From assembly GCA_025201705.1 (NCBI GenBank), contig MU616619.1, positions 16,547 to 80,546 on the forward strand: a stretch of DNA of 64,000 bases. Reading direction: 5' to 3'. Positions within the stretch are counted from its first letter, which is position 1. The number at the start of each line of letters is the position of its first letter. Source of the DNA: Dissophora ornata. Taxonomy: Eukaryota > Mortierellomycota > Mortierellomycetes > Mortierellales > Mortierellaceae. Below are positions 33,318 to 45,600 of the stretch, piece by piece. The translations under genes were made by a program, and so were the position numbers. The notes under the pieces were generated by a model. That model saw only the letters and a list, made by a program, of their open reading frames with translations. It was not told where the DNA came from and did not search any database.

Positions 33318-35072
33318 ATGGCGTCTTTCCCACGCGTCAAAGTAGACTCGGCCACGCAGACGGACCCGCCGCGGCCCTTTACAGCCCTCCTGGACAGGGC
33401 CCTGGACAGGGTTGAGGCCACCATCCCCCTGAACCTCTCCTCCATCACTTTCTACATTCGCCGCCATCATCTTTCCAGGATAGAGCAAATCGAAGCCATC
33501 CTCTCAGAGAACTTCTTTTTCAAGTCCGTCCTCTTTCGGCTCGGTCTCCGGCCACAGCACGTATTCTCCTTCCTCTGTCTACTCACGCTCTACAGTTGCC
33601 GGCAGCTTTACCGGAAGAGCGTCTATTTAGCGACAAACATCTGTGCAGTCGCCTACCCTGCCTACTGCTCTATCAAAACCATCAACAGCGAGCTGATAGC
33701 TCCCCCGCCCGGACTTGGCTTGGAGCCCACAGAATATGGACCCGTGTACCCACTCCGCCGCCGCAACAGTATTTACAGCAATAGTGGTAGTATTCGCTCC
33801 ACTCGACAAAACTCACGGAAACACCGCAACAGGATGAGCAATAGCATGACGGAGGACTCTATGCAGAGCAGTAACTCTTACAGCAGCAGTCAAGATGATT
33901 ATGACGGCCGACGGTCTGTGGCCTCGTCCTGGGACCGCCCTTCAGAGTACTCCGTTTACTCGGAAGACAATATTACTTCGGCGAGCGGCTCCGTTTCGGT
34001 GACCGTGGAAGAAAAGATGAAGCAGAGGATGCGTCGACGATGGGCCCAGTTTTCGCAAACCCGCAAAGATAAGGCCACCCGGCAATGGCTTGCCTACTGG
34101 AGCATCTATGGGACAGTCCAGGTGATTGATACGTGGTCCTCTTTCCTGTTGGATTGGATCCCGGGCTATAACTTGGGCAAGCTACTATTCCTCTGGTGGG
34201 CACAGCGCCGGGGCGCCACACTTGTATTTGATTATTTCCAACCTCTGATTCAACCCAAGAACAAGGATGGTCGCGAAGTTGCACGCATGCCTAGCAACCG
34301 CAGTCTGAGCTCTGAGATATCGCTCCATGAGCGTGGCGGATCCTCTGGAGGAGCGGGCGGATCAGAGTCGGGTGGTAGGACAAGACCAGGCAGTATTCAG
34401 ATGCTCCCTTCGGTCCTAGCGCAGCAGCACCAGCAGCAGCATCAACAATTTCAACAGCAACAACCCCAGTACCAACAACAGCAATATGAGCAACAGTTTT
34501 ATGGCAAAGGTGGCGCGTCTCGCAGAGAAACAGCGACATTCCGTGATTTGAGCCAGGGGCGCCGCAGGATTGATGGTTATTATGAGGACGAGGACGAGGA
34601 CGAGGATGAGGACAACGCGTTTCATGATCATCAGCACGGGCAGCAGCATTTTCATCAACAGCAGCGGAAGCAGCAACAGCCGTTGGACCTCCATCGCGAA
34701 TTGATGAATAGTTCTCCTCATGACTCGGGTTCGTTTGCCGAGACGACACTTTTTGAGTCCGCCGAAAGTGTCTGGAGTGAGCCACCCATTTCGGCGAACT
34801 TACCGGCCATGGATGAGATTAGCATGAGCGAAGGTATCTTTAGGTCTGCAGTCGGACTCCACAGCAACAATGCTACGCCTACGCCAATGTCTGTCCAGGA
34901 GCAACACCATCGTTTGCAACAGTCCCAGCAGCAGCAGCTCCAGCAGCGACAGTCCCAGCAAGCTCTGCTGAAGCAACCCCCTGGTGTTGTTTCCGAAGCC
35001 AATTCTTATGCAGCCTCCTCAACGATTCATTGGAATCCATCAGCGATGGATGCCACAACAACCGCAGAGTAG
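33318..35072 (+). CDS. TB2/DP1/HVA22 (REEP/Yop1-like) protein with long low-complexity regions
   Basis: A 584-residue intronless protein. The TB2/DP1/HVA22 hairpin domain is split: the first half (about residues 75-120: YLATNICAVAYPAYCSIKTI) and the second half (about 255-315: ATRQWLAYWSIYGTVQVIDT, PGYNLGKLLFLWWAQRRGA) are separated by a Ser/Arg/Asn-rich insert of about 130 residues. Family members shape tubular ER by wedging hairpins into the membrane. After the domain come Gly/Ser-rich, poly-Gln (HQQQHQQFQQQQ), a DEDEDEDED run and a second Gln-rich block. Yop1/REEP proteins are usually below 260 residues, so the extra length is all low complexity. It lacks the N-terminal Yop1 start, so it may be a fungal paralogue of HVA22. 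Confidence 0.85.
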   Translation: MASFPRVKVDSATQTDPPRPFTALLDRALDRVEATIPLNLSSITFYIRRHHLSRIEQIEAILSENFFFKSVLFRLGLRPQHVFSFLCLLTLYSCRQLYRKSVYLATNICAVAYPAYCSIKTINSELIAPPPGLGLEPTEYGPVYPLRRRNSIYSNSGSIRSTRQNSRKHRNRMSNSMTEDSMQSSNSYSSSQDDYDGRRSVASSWDRPSEYSVYSEDNITSASGSVSVTVEEKMKQRMRRRWAQFSQTRKDKATRQWLAYWSIYGTVQVIDTWSSFLLDWIPGYNLGKLLFLWWAQRRGATLVFDYFQPLIQPKNKDGREVARMPSNRSLSSEISLHERGGSSGGAGGSESGGRTRPGSIQMLPSVLAQQHQQQHQQFQQQQPQYQQQQYEQQFYGKGGASRRETATFRDLSQGRRRIDGYYEDEDEDEDEDNAFHDHQHGQQHFHQQQRKQQQPLDLHRELMNSSPHDSGSFAETTLFESAESVWSEPPISANLPAMDEISMSEGIFRSAVGLHSNNATPTPMSVQEQHHRLQQSQQQQLQQRQSQQALLKQPPGVVSEANSYAASSTIHWNPSAMDATTTAE

Positions 35073-35162
35073 CGATTGCGGCAAAGAATAAGTGCTTCGT
35101 TTAGCCAGTTGTCCTCGTTCCTGCTATTCCTTATACCATTAAAAATAGCCCACAATATTTCT

Positions 35163-35204
35163 CCCCTCGACACAGCAATCTCACCCCTCGACACAGCAAT
35201 CTCA
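35163..35204. repeat. Two-copy 21-base tandem repeat
   Basis: Two perfect copies of CCCCTCGACACAGCAATCTCA in the 3' UTR/intergenic space between the converging HVA22-like and Emi1-like genes. Confidence 0.8.
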
Positions 35205-35356
35205 CCCATGCCAAAATCGCCCCTCCTTCTGCACGATTTCTTGACATGGCGCCCAAAATAAAATCGTTATCCTGCCTCTGCCAGAAAAATACGGAGCTCT
35301 GTTGTTAATGGATGAAGCGTTTATTGAACGATGCTGTGTATCCTGAGGAGCACTCG

Positions 35357-36240
35357 CTATGCCTCCCTTGCCAGTTCGACCAGCTCTTCCGGAGGATGTC
35401 TATTATTTTGATCGAGTCTTAGTGTCTGTGATTTGCACACAAGCAGAGTAAATGCACCTGCAGCTTGTACTTACATCCTTGCTGTCCAGACATCTTCCGA
35501 GTTCGGCATGCTCTTCTTCTTTGCTCTAAGTTCGGCATCCTTTTTCTGTATCATGACTTGCGCAACCTGCGAGGATTTGGTCTTGATGCTCAGACAGAAC
35601 TTGAGATGATCATACCGAAGACTACAGTCCTTATAGGTTCCATAGCGATAGTAGTTTCGAATGTTGGACCCTAGGGCTGCTCACGATCATGCAAATAACA
35701 GAGAGGAAAGCGGACGTTCAGCAAATATGTCTCGTTGTATTCGATTTCGTGGAGGCTCTTCATCAAGATATGCCAAGCGCTTTGCATCCACCAAAAGCGG
35801 CATGAAGTGAACTTACAGGAGCATGCGAACAGCTCGTTCATCGCATCCGAAACTTGGAACCGTGCAAAGACATCGTCCGGCGTCTTGTACTCGTCAAATT
35901 CCATCTCACCTGCCCGTGCTGGATAATGTGTCTGTATTTGCTTTGGAGTCGGCGTCTGCGTTTCTGGGTGCAACTGTGCCTGGATCTTTGATTCTGTCAC
36001 TTCTGCCAGCGCTACCGCCGCTGTTTCAGTTACGGGAGCGGGCGGTGTTGTCGACGACCCTGAAGCCGGTGCTGTTGGTGGCGTTAGCGTTGCAGTTGGG
36101 GCTTTGGAAGTGGACGCCGAAGGGATGTCGTTTGCTGATGGTGATGACGATGACAATGATGACTGCCGATTGGTAGAGGCGTCCTGCTGCTGTGGAAGCT
36201 CACATGATTGGGCCTCTGTGGATCTCGAAAACCAGCCCAT
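35357..36240 (-). CDS. EMI1: Emi1-like protein (DUF3128 family)
   Basis: Three exons (36240-35817, 35670-35475, 35399-35357) encode 220 residues. Residues about 1-120 are Ser/Thr/Pro-rich and unstructured. The conserved part begins FDEYKTPDDVFARFQVSDAM and continues NYYRYGTYKDCSLRYDHLKF with CLSIKTKS and PNSEDVW, the signature of the DUF3128/Emi1 family. Paired Cys residues are placed like a CHC-type mitochondrial import motif. Yeast Emi1 is needed for induction of IME1 and for respiratory function (family knowledge). The last exon adds only IHPPEELVELAREA. The long N-terminal extension is unusual for the family. Confidence 0.8.
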
Positions 36241-36367
36241 GGTTACAACTGTGATGAAGCAAGTCTGCGTAGAGCTGCATTTGTCTCCGAGTTCACCATG
36301 TTTTTGTGATACAACTGGCAGTCACATATTTACTACTTGACAGGTACTTTGATGATGCTACATGTTG

Positions 36368-39362
36368 TTACAACGGTTCTACTTCTGGACGATACAGATG
36401 CAGGTTCAGGACCGTGGGTTGCAGATGAATCTGAATGATAGAGATAATGAATGGTTCAAATGGGTGAGTTATAAACGTAACAAACCGCTTGGACCGCATA
36501 ATGGATCCTGTTGCGGTTGCGTTGTTGCCGTTAGTGTTGATGATCCCAATATTGTTAGTGATATTATTCAACGCATTGAAAGCATTGGCGGTAACACCAT
36601 TAATATTGGTGGCGTTTGTGATGTTGCTGCTGCCGATCCCACCATTGCTGCTCGTGCCTGGCTTGAACAAGTGGATCTTAAACCTGAGCTCCCCACTTCC
36701 GCGAAGATAAAACTTGATCGGAAAGTCTTGACAAGGTCTTTGTCTAACACGTAGGCAATAAACAGATGTTAGCCACTAGTTTATCCATTGGCGATTTCTG
36801 AATCTAGCGCTCACAGGAGTAGTGTAGACAGCATACCTATCAGATGCCGAAATGACTTTCTCATCGTAGCTAAATAGTGCTTGGTCAAGGTACGGGCTAT
36901 CACTGAGCGACTGGGGACTGTAAGGTAGTACGCATAGAGATCGCTTCACCGCTTGCGCTGTTCTATTGAGCAAGTGCAAACAATATTAGCTACCGCGCAG
37001 GATACATTCGACTTCAATTTGTGGGCGTATCTTCAAAACCAAGAGACAAAGCCATTACCCTCCGTTTCGTGCATGCCTCATTCCATATTGCGTTTTCTTC
37101 AAATGGTCCTTGGCATAAATATTGTTGGAGCAGGTAGACGAGTAGTGGCGCTTGTCCTTGCCGGCGGTCGTATATGCCGTTGCACAAAATTGATCAGCCC
37201 ACGCCTCATAGAGGCGCAAGAATTCTTCGGACGCATTGTCGTACACCGCCAGGACCTCTGTCGTGCGGATGTCGTAAAAGACAAAGAATGCCGTTTGATA
37301 GGTACTGTCTGTCTGCTAGGATGGTAGAGATTGCGCCGTGTGAGCTAAATATTTGACCACTTGGCACATAATTGTCACATTCAAGGTCTGATCGCAATAT
37401 ACCACATACCCTTCCAACGACGCAATCCAGTTTTCCAAACTTGATGAGTAATGTAGACTCGTCTAGGAGTTGCATCCGCCACATGATTAAATTTGTAAAT
37501 TGCTGAAAAGTAAGATGAAAGTGTCGCAGCGCAGCACCTCTAACAGATTGGATGTCACGATGCTGATTAATAAAGCAAAAGGCGTGAAGATAATCCAGAG
37601 TAGCATCACAAATGTTCATTTAGCAACATGCGCTTACCCGTCGTCCGCATTGAAGGCTTTCCTGAAAAGGTATGCCATCAATCGCTGCTTAATTCCGCTT
37701 ATTGTTTGAGGGTGTGGCTATCATTGTAAAAAGTGAGTCGTCCAGTGAGGTTTAGAATCCATTCAACAGACCATAGCACCGATACCAGCAACAGACAGGA
37801 CCTGCAGTCATACATCGTCATGATGGGATTGACTATACGCCAACTGCGAAATGTACGATTGGTTGAGTTGGCTGGATCGGGAGGAGACCCCGATATTGCT
37901 GGTGGAGCTGGATGGCACTTGGTGGTATGTTGCATCGGCAGAAAATTCTGCTATTGAAGACATTGAGGGTGCAAGCGCGAACGAGTCGAACCGGTCCTTG
38001 ACCCTAATGTCGCTGAAATCCTCATCCTTGAGACTGTATCCGTGACGATAGAATGATGAAGCGGATTTGATACTCTGCTGGGCGATGTACTGCTCATTGA
38101 AGTCCCGATATCGAGCCAATACCAATTCGTCATCATCGTGGTTAAACCAGCCTATCCGGTGCAGATCAATCAATTTGCCATTGTTCTAGAAGGTAAAAGT
38201 ACCACGGGCTTCTATTAATATCATGCTGCGCGAGGCAATCGTTTCTACAGCACTCTTGTCCGCATAAGTTAGAGTACCTTGATGTGGATAATTTGGATGG
38301 CCTGACTCTGGATCAACATGACTGCGAACAGAGAGTCGTACAGGCTCACACCAGCATGATGAGCGATCGTAATGTATTCGTTCTTAAACTCTCGCTTGTC
38401 AACAATCTAATCCCTCGAGCAGCAATGGACGGAATAGTTGTCAACTGAGCATCCCTTGAGACGTGACCCTCGAGTCTTTCCGAATTCATTGAGTTGTTAA
38501 CAATCAGATACACGCCGCAACATTGGCGTGGAAACATACCGATCCTGTCGCCAACTCAATAACATAAAACACGACTGTGTCCAGATTGGGTATACAGTTG
38601 AGAGAGCATGGATATGCTCGCCTATCCGATGAGCCCCCTGTGCAAGGCGAAACAGCTGCGACCAAGATCTACGACCCGCGACGCAAAAGGGTCAGAGTCG
38701 AAAAAGAGCATATTGTTAGATATCCTGCAGCGGAGGCTGATCAATCGATCGAGCAACCGTGACAGATAGAGTACAAGTCTGGCGATAGCTCTGGCTGCAG
38801 CTTGGACAGAGCAAAGGTAGCCAACGTCAGAACTACAGACTTACAAAGCGTCCGTTCGCAGTCACCAGGCAGAAGTCCTTTGAGAGCATCTCGGACTCTT
38901 TCAGAACAACGGTCTCGTGCTTCAACTCGAAAAAGTCCTTAAAGTTGAGCGACTCCGCCGGGCGGTCCTCGGGCGGTCCTCCAGAGCCTTTGAAGCGGTA
39001 GATGTGCACAGCTCGCTGGTTCTTCGACATGCCTATCAGATACTACATTGTTGCGATGAATAGTAAAGGCGGATTAGAAATCACTTGAGAAGACAGTCCG
39101 TGATGGAAAGAGTGAGGCGATGCAAGTGTAATAAACGACATACTTGACCGCACGGCGTGAACTTTTTCAGGTTCGAAAACTGACAATCCACGCCGTGGAT
39201 GGTAGTGTTTGGGTAGATTGAGCGGTAGAGCCGCCTGGCTGCAATCACATGGGATTTTGCTCGATTGACACCGAGTTCTCTTCCGCGCAATGAGCGCAAC
39301 AGCGACTCCTTCGGCCGTCGGATTTGGGGGATGAATGTGGAGCACGAATCGAAGGAAGCCAT
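36368..39362 (-). CDS. DET1: DET1 homologue (CUL4-DDB1 ubiquitin ligase component)
   Basis: Ten exons (39362-39144, 39042-38845, 38668-38540, 38406-38278, 38185-37814, 37717-37638, 37539-37410, 37312-37059, 36962-36837, 36743-36368) encode 670 residues. DET1, with DDB1 and COP10/DDA1, forms a substrate-recruiting module of CUL4 ligases (family knowledge). Conserved stretches: RRLYRSIYPNTTIHGV, FYVIELATGSIVDKREF, HHAGVSLYDSLFAVM, IMWRMQLLDESTLLIKFG, SPYLDQALFSYDEKVIS, and FVTFITHPFEPFIISI near the end. Every junction is GT-AG and in phase (2,013 bases). Two inserts are lineage-specific: a Ser-rich stretch in exon 5 and an Asn/Thr-rich stretch in the last exon. DET1 is absent from the common model yeasts, so its presence here is informative. 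Confidence 0.9.
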
Positions 39363-39634
39363 TGCCGGTTGCGCCGTGAGATGGGTATATTTTGGGTCTA
39401 AAGCAAAGGACTGAATGCTCTCGTATCGAGCGGCCCTGGGCGGGTCAGGAAGAACGAAAGACGTCAGGGAAGAGTGTGAGAGAGACAACGCGGAGTGAGG
39501 ATGAGGTGCTTGGAGACTAAGCGCAGCTTTTTCTTTGGAAATAAATCATCGCAGTCTCGTTTTTTCATTTCATTTTATTTTTATGTTTGGCGGATCGTTC
39601 GACAGCTGTTTCTGCTGTTGCAATTTTCATGCCT

Positions 39635-42600
39635 TCATCGGCGAGCACGGCGACGACCTCCACCGCCACCTCCGTTACCGCCACCTCCGTTACCGCCACC
39701 TCCGTTACCGCCACCTCCGTTACCGCCACCTCCGTTACCGCCACCGCCACTGCCCCGGCCATGGCCAGTGTTAAGGGGGCCATCCCTTGATCGGGTCGAG
39801 TCTCCACGGCGATCGCGTCTCGAGTCCTCCTCAGCAGCCCTCGATGTCGAAATTCCCATCTCGAGCGCCCCACCGTTCCCTGACGATCTGGAGCGCAGAG
39901 AACTCGTCGTCAGGCCAACCTCTGCAAGAGAGTTGGGCGGTACTGACTCATGGTCGCGCTCTCGCTCGCTTTCTCGGCGCCCGCCGCCAGAAGTTGGTGA
40001 GCTGCTTGTACTGGGGAAAGGCGAAGCCAATGGGCTTTCGTTGTCCGTCGGTCGATTCAACTTGATTCTCTTTGGTCCTGGAGGCGTGATCGGTGGTGCA
40101 AAGGACGATGTTGTGGCGGTTGGGGTGCTTGCATTCACAGGCGCTGATGACAGAGGAGACGAAGACGACGGTGCTGAAAGACTCAAATCTGCTCGAGCTG
40201 GTGGCGGCATCGTCGCAGCGTCAGCATTTGATGTGTCAGCAGCAAAAGTCGAGGGTGTGGACACGTCCCTGGATCGCTCCCTCGAAGACGGCTCTCGAGG
40301 CTCATCCGGTTCAACATGTCGCTTACGACCCGAGGTCGAACTCCTGGGACCTTCCTCTTTAGCTGCGTCCACTGCTGGGTCTTCACGACGACGCTTCGAC
40401 TCTCTTTCTCGGTCTCGATCTCGGCCTCTTTCTCGGTCAGGACTGGTATTTCGGCTATCTCTTCCGCGCTTTCGGTCACCAGAATCTGCTACACGATCGG
40501 ATCGACTCTGCGAGTCCCTGGCCGACTTGCGCCCATCATTCCTTCGGCTGTTCTGAGATCCATCATCGCGATCGCGGCCATCTGCTCTACTCTTATCATC
40601 ACTCTGTCTTGGTGGTGAGGTCCTGCTTCGGCTGCCTTGACTCTGCGCAACTTCGTCCCGATCGCGGCCATCTGCCTTATTCTTGTCTTCACCTCGTCTT
40701 GGGGACGAGCCTCTAGTTCGGTTAGCTGGTACAATATCCTCCCGATCCTTGTGGGTCTCCCTGCGATCAGATGAACGTCGGTCCTGATCCCGAGAGCTTG
40801 CTTCCAATCTTTGTCGGTCTCTGCGACCCTCTTTTCCATCCTTCGTCTCTTCTCGGCCAATATCTCTAGGATCCTTTGGAGCAGAAAGAAGCCTAGGCTC
40901 CCTGCTTTCGCGCGGCTCCCGGGGTTCGCGCACGCCCCGAATATCTCTCGAGTCCGTTGCATCCCGTCCGTCACGCACTTCTCGTCCATCGCGTGGCAAT
41001 GTCTCGCGTCCGTCGCGCTGCTCTCGTCCATCGCGCGATTCTCGTCCGTCACGAGTGTCTCGATTAGGGCCTGTTCCAGACCTGGCATCACGAGTGTCGC
41101 GTCCATCACGGCTATCATTGCGAACTAGAAGATCCCGGGGATCTCTATCACGAGGATCTCTGGGCGCGGAGTCCCTCAGTTCCTTGCTTCTCGCTGCTGC
41201 GATATCTCGAGGATCACGGAGATCTCGGGAATCTCGATCTCGATCTCGAAGATCGCGAGGTTCGCGACGGTCACGCATATCGGGCGACATGGTAGATGAA
41301 CTCTTCAGCTCCCCACGCGGTTCGCGGTCCCCGCCTTCTGCAAGTTCTCGTCTAGACGCTTCTCGAAGTCCATCTCTGGGTAAGTCTCTTGATCCATCCC
41401 CCCTAGCACCTTCTTTAGTAGCATCTCTCGCACCCTCCCTTGTTCCATCCCTGACTCCCTCTCTGGGGCCGTCTCTAGTGACATCTCTGTTAACGTCTCT
41501 GGTCACATCTCTGGTGACATCTCTGGTGACATCTCTGGCGACATCTCTGGCGACATCTCTGGTGACATCTCTGGTACTGTCCCTGCCAGCTTCACGCTTG
41601 GAATCTCTGATTGGATCCTTGGCATCTTGCGACTCACGTGGGGTGGATCCACTCTTCAAGGAAATCACGAGAAGCTCTGGAGGTTTGTCGTTGCGTGGCT
41701 GGCTAGCCGGCGGCATGTCCCTATCTCTTGATGGAAGGTCGCGCGCATCTCTAGCGGAAGAGGAGGGAGCATGCTCGTGTCGGCCTTCATAAACTGGCGT
41801 TCCCGGCTTTGGTGGCAATGGCACGACATTTCTTCTTCCCACAGCACCAGGAGACACTGTCCCTCCAATGCGGGAGTCCTTCACAGAGGAGACCCGATCT
41901 TTTACGCCTTGAGGAGAAGCAAAGCCCGAGATAGATGATGAAGAACGTCCGCTTCTGCATGTTGAATAAAAAAGCCATACTTTTGGTGAGTAAAGGTTGC
42001 TAGAACACGATTTTTATGATTGATAGTCATCTTACTGTGGTGTTGAAAACCTTACCCCCTGTCGTCAACATCCCTCGAATCATTCCTTGAGTCTTGCTGT
42101 CTGACTGAATCCGCTCTTGGTTGAGTTGGGACAGATCGACTGGAATTTCCTGAAGCAGGTTCTCTGTCCCTTGCAGAGTCCTGGAGGGCGCCATTGCTAG
42201 GAGCCGTCGCTTTAGTCTCCGGAGCTCTGTGGATATGGAACAGCGCGACTGGCACCCATGAATTGCTATCCTGCGCCTTCTTCAGGTGGCCCAAGTAAGC
42301 GTTTGCCAAGAGTTTCAAATCATCTCTTTCTTCATTGGAGGCGATATTCTGGAAAATCACGTTAAGTCGGAGTCCTACGACCGACAAAGCTGGATAGCAT
42401 GACATCATCTCTCGAAGGATTATGGTAGTGTTTTTCATCCGCATGTATTCTCCAGACTCGAGCGCTAAGGCGAAAGTCTTGTGCAAGGCAACACAAAAAA
42501 AAATCGTGAACGATTATTTTCATGTTCATATAAATTATATAAAATTTCTTTTAAAGAAATGGACATGTGTTAATTACCTTGTACAATCTTGTGTGCCACT

Positions 42601-45600
42601 TGTAAATGGCGTGTCGGAAATCCTCAAAATTCAAGAGATCCTCCTCATTGATCTTGCCGTCAGGACCTGGCGAGTTCCATTTGCTTTGGAATCCGGGTAA
42701 ATAGGAGCCTCGGCCTTCCTTTTCGTAAAGAGTGCGGCTTCCATGCCATCGTGCAAGAAACGTCAAGATCTCACAGAGGAATCGACCATACATCTTGGCT
42801 TCGTTCTCAGAGAGGAGGAAAATAACTCGGTCTACCTCGACCATAATCTACCACAGTCATTAGAAGGACAGAGTTAGGGCTAGTTTGGCAAAGTCTACGG
42901 GTACAATCACCCAAAATGGCTTGCTTGGCAATTGTTGCATACTTTGTCGTAGAGCCTCAATGTTGAAAAGTTGAAGGTGCCAATGGAGTGCATGACCTGG
43001 ATAAACTTTGCGCAGAATGTCGCATCCAGGGCGGAAAGAATGGCTCTAGGATGAATGCAGTACTGGATAACTTGGCTCACTAAGTCTGGGCGCTCCATGT
43101 CCACTAAAATGAACAAAGATCCATTGTTTAGTATCTTGACATGACGTGCCACGACAGAACACCAGTGTTATCATATGTAATGGGGCTTACAGCCTTGGAA
43201 CCAGTGCTGCTTCTCACGGTTGAGTCGTTCCATGACACTCCTCTGATTGTCAAGTTGATTGATCATCTCCTTCTCGAGTCTCTGAGCAGCAATTTTGAGA
43301 CGCTCGCGTTCCCTGCTCCGTTTGGCCTGGGTGTTGGGATTGTATGTCGATCGGTCCTTATCCATGACATTCATTGAATTTCTCAATTTAGCAATCTCGA
43401 TCTTGTACTGCTCCACAGGGACATAAATGTCGTACAGGGTCAGCTGCCAGAAAGTGATGTAGAACTCGGGCTTCATTCCACGCCATGCCCGAGCCGGAAG
43501 AATTTCATGGACCTCAGCAGCAATGGGTCTCAAGCACGGTAACCACACATCATCGTCCGATCTGGCAATCGAGCTTTTGGTGTCCCCATCATCGACTCCC
43601 ATGCCTCCGGTACTCTTGGGATGGTTGCCGATAGCCGTCTTGTCCTCCGCCTTGGATTTCACTAGCTGTTGCTCCGTCTAAGGTATTATGAAAAGACAAA
43701 AACCAGAATCAATACAGTTCCGTATCCAGCGACAAAGCCATTCTCCAATGAATCGCCGTTCTCGTTCTTGATTTCGTACTCGCGCTAACTCTTGCAACTT
43801 TGGTCGGGCAATGAACATTGCGATGGCAGGCTCAATCTTGTATTTGTCGCAGAGATCAGTGAGCGAAGGAACAAGACGAGGGTATTCTTCTTGAAGATTA
43901 GAAGAGAGGAAGTCCATAAACTGAATCAGCGTGGCATGTGCTTGATCGGACATGTTGCTCAGAAGCTTTAGAAAAGGGATCTCGGGGCTCTGGAAGACGC
44001 AATCCTGTCTGTGTTGCGACAGTAGCACCAAGAATTGGCTTGCGATATTGTCGTGTAGCATGGCGTGCTGAAGGCGTACACAACTCTTCCCGTTCTTTTT
44101 CATGACGGCGCCAGTGACGCTTCCAGTGAGTACTTCGTGCTTGAGCGATTCGCCTCCCGCCATCGCAAGCAGTTGCGAAGGATTCAGGTTGCTCCAATCC
44201 TCCACCCCACCCATTTTTGATAGCAACTCCCGCAGTACCACCAAGTCGTGCGGGTTGTCCATTCGCAGTTGATTGACGATGTACTGTAGGATGCCGCTGA
44301 GATCGGCCGAGGTGTATTTTCTGTACAAGTTGCCACAGAATGAGGCAAGAGCTAGGAGGCACAAGAGATGCTGTCAGGTTCCGGTCCTTTTTTGTGTTCA
44401 CCGGAATACAATAAGATCAACAACTTACTGTTCATCCATTTTGCGGCAGACGTGCCATCCTCCTGGACTTTACTCCGTGTCTTCTTTGACAGTGATTCCA
44501 ACAGGGTATAGCCGAGAACATCGTAACCGAACTCAGTTAGGTACTTGCAGGCATCCACCAGCGGCTGAACCATGTTGTCATAGCCACCTTCCAGCTGCCT
44601 CGTGGCTGCTGCAAATACGATCAAGGGATTCGAATGTGCAAGTTTGGCAAACATGCGTCCATATTGCTTGGCGTCCTCTTTGTTAATCCTACGCATCACG
44701 CCTTTTGCCTCTTTCTCGGTCTCTGCAGTCGCTACGGACACCTCAGGGTACCGTTTGGGCGTCTCAGTTTTCCATTCTCCATAGAGTCCGAACCTTGTTT
44801 CATACGGCAGACCTTTCAAAACCTTCCACACCTCATTCACGATTCCTATTCAGTCAAAGTTAACATCAAGCCGTCGGCACTCAATCAATGATCACAAAAT
44901 CCTTCATACTGGTGAATCAATTCTGACGGTCGCCTCAAGCACATACCAGTATTGGAATTGATGACAGACACGGTCGGTAGGATAAAGGCTCTTGTCATGT
45001 CAATCCATGCAGCCTCAACCTTATCCTTCTCTGATTTAAGATCCCTCAGTCTGATATCCTCCATGTCTGACCCATCTCCTTGAATATCGCTCGAGCTGTT
45101 CGTGAGCTCGAGCAGTTTGATATCGAGGCAAAGCCGATTTAAAGCTCCTGCGCCGATCCGGCAGAGCTTGGCAACGAGGCTCGTGTCACGATGGATACGC
45201 ACGCCGACCACATTTAACAGTGGGTAAACAAACTCAATAACCTCCTGCACATTTTGGCACCGAACGAGGTTGTCCTTCCAATCGGGATAAAAGAATTCAT
45301 AGCGTTGCGTCCCAGTAGCAGGCGGGAGATCCGGACTTAAAATGCGGTCTGTCTTCACTTCCTGATCTGCAGGCGTCGCTGGGTAACGATACGCAAAGTC
45401 GGTGCGCTTCGCCAATTCCGGGTGGAGCGTCGTGGGTGAGAAGGGAGAATACACGTCCTGAATCATTACGTGGATTAAACGGCATATTAGATCCGCCACC
45501 TCTGGATGAGACGCCGTCATCTGCGAGCACCTAACTAAAAAGAATAAGGCGTGGTCCACGTCGCCGATGGACAAAAGCGCGTTCACGATCCCGACCTTCT

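Noticed and set aside
34291..34785. Minus-strand frames of 100-164 codons in the HVA22-like gene
   Set aside because: Antisense to poly-Gln and Asp/Glu repeats, which keep opposite frames open.
39495..40556. Long plus-strand frame (353 codons) rich in Arg, Ser and Pro
   Set aside because: Antisense to the Arg-Asp/Arg-Ser-rich last exon of THO2; the repeat composition keeps the opposite frame open. No splice or domain support.
41055..41792. Plus-strand frame (245 codons) of repeated SLVTSL units
   Set aside because: Mirror image of the RDVx coding repeat in THO2.
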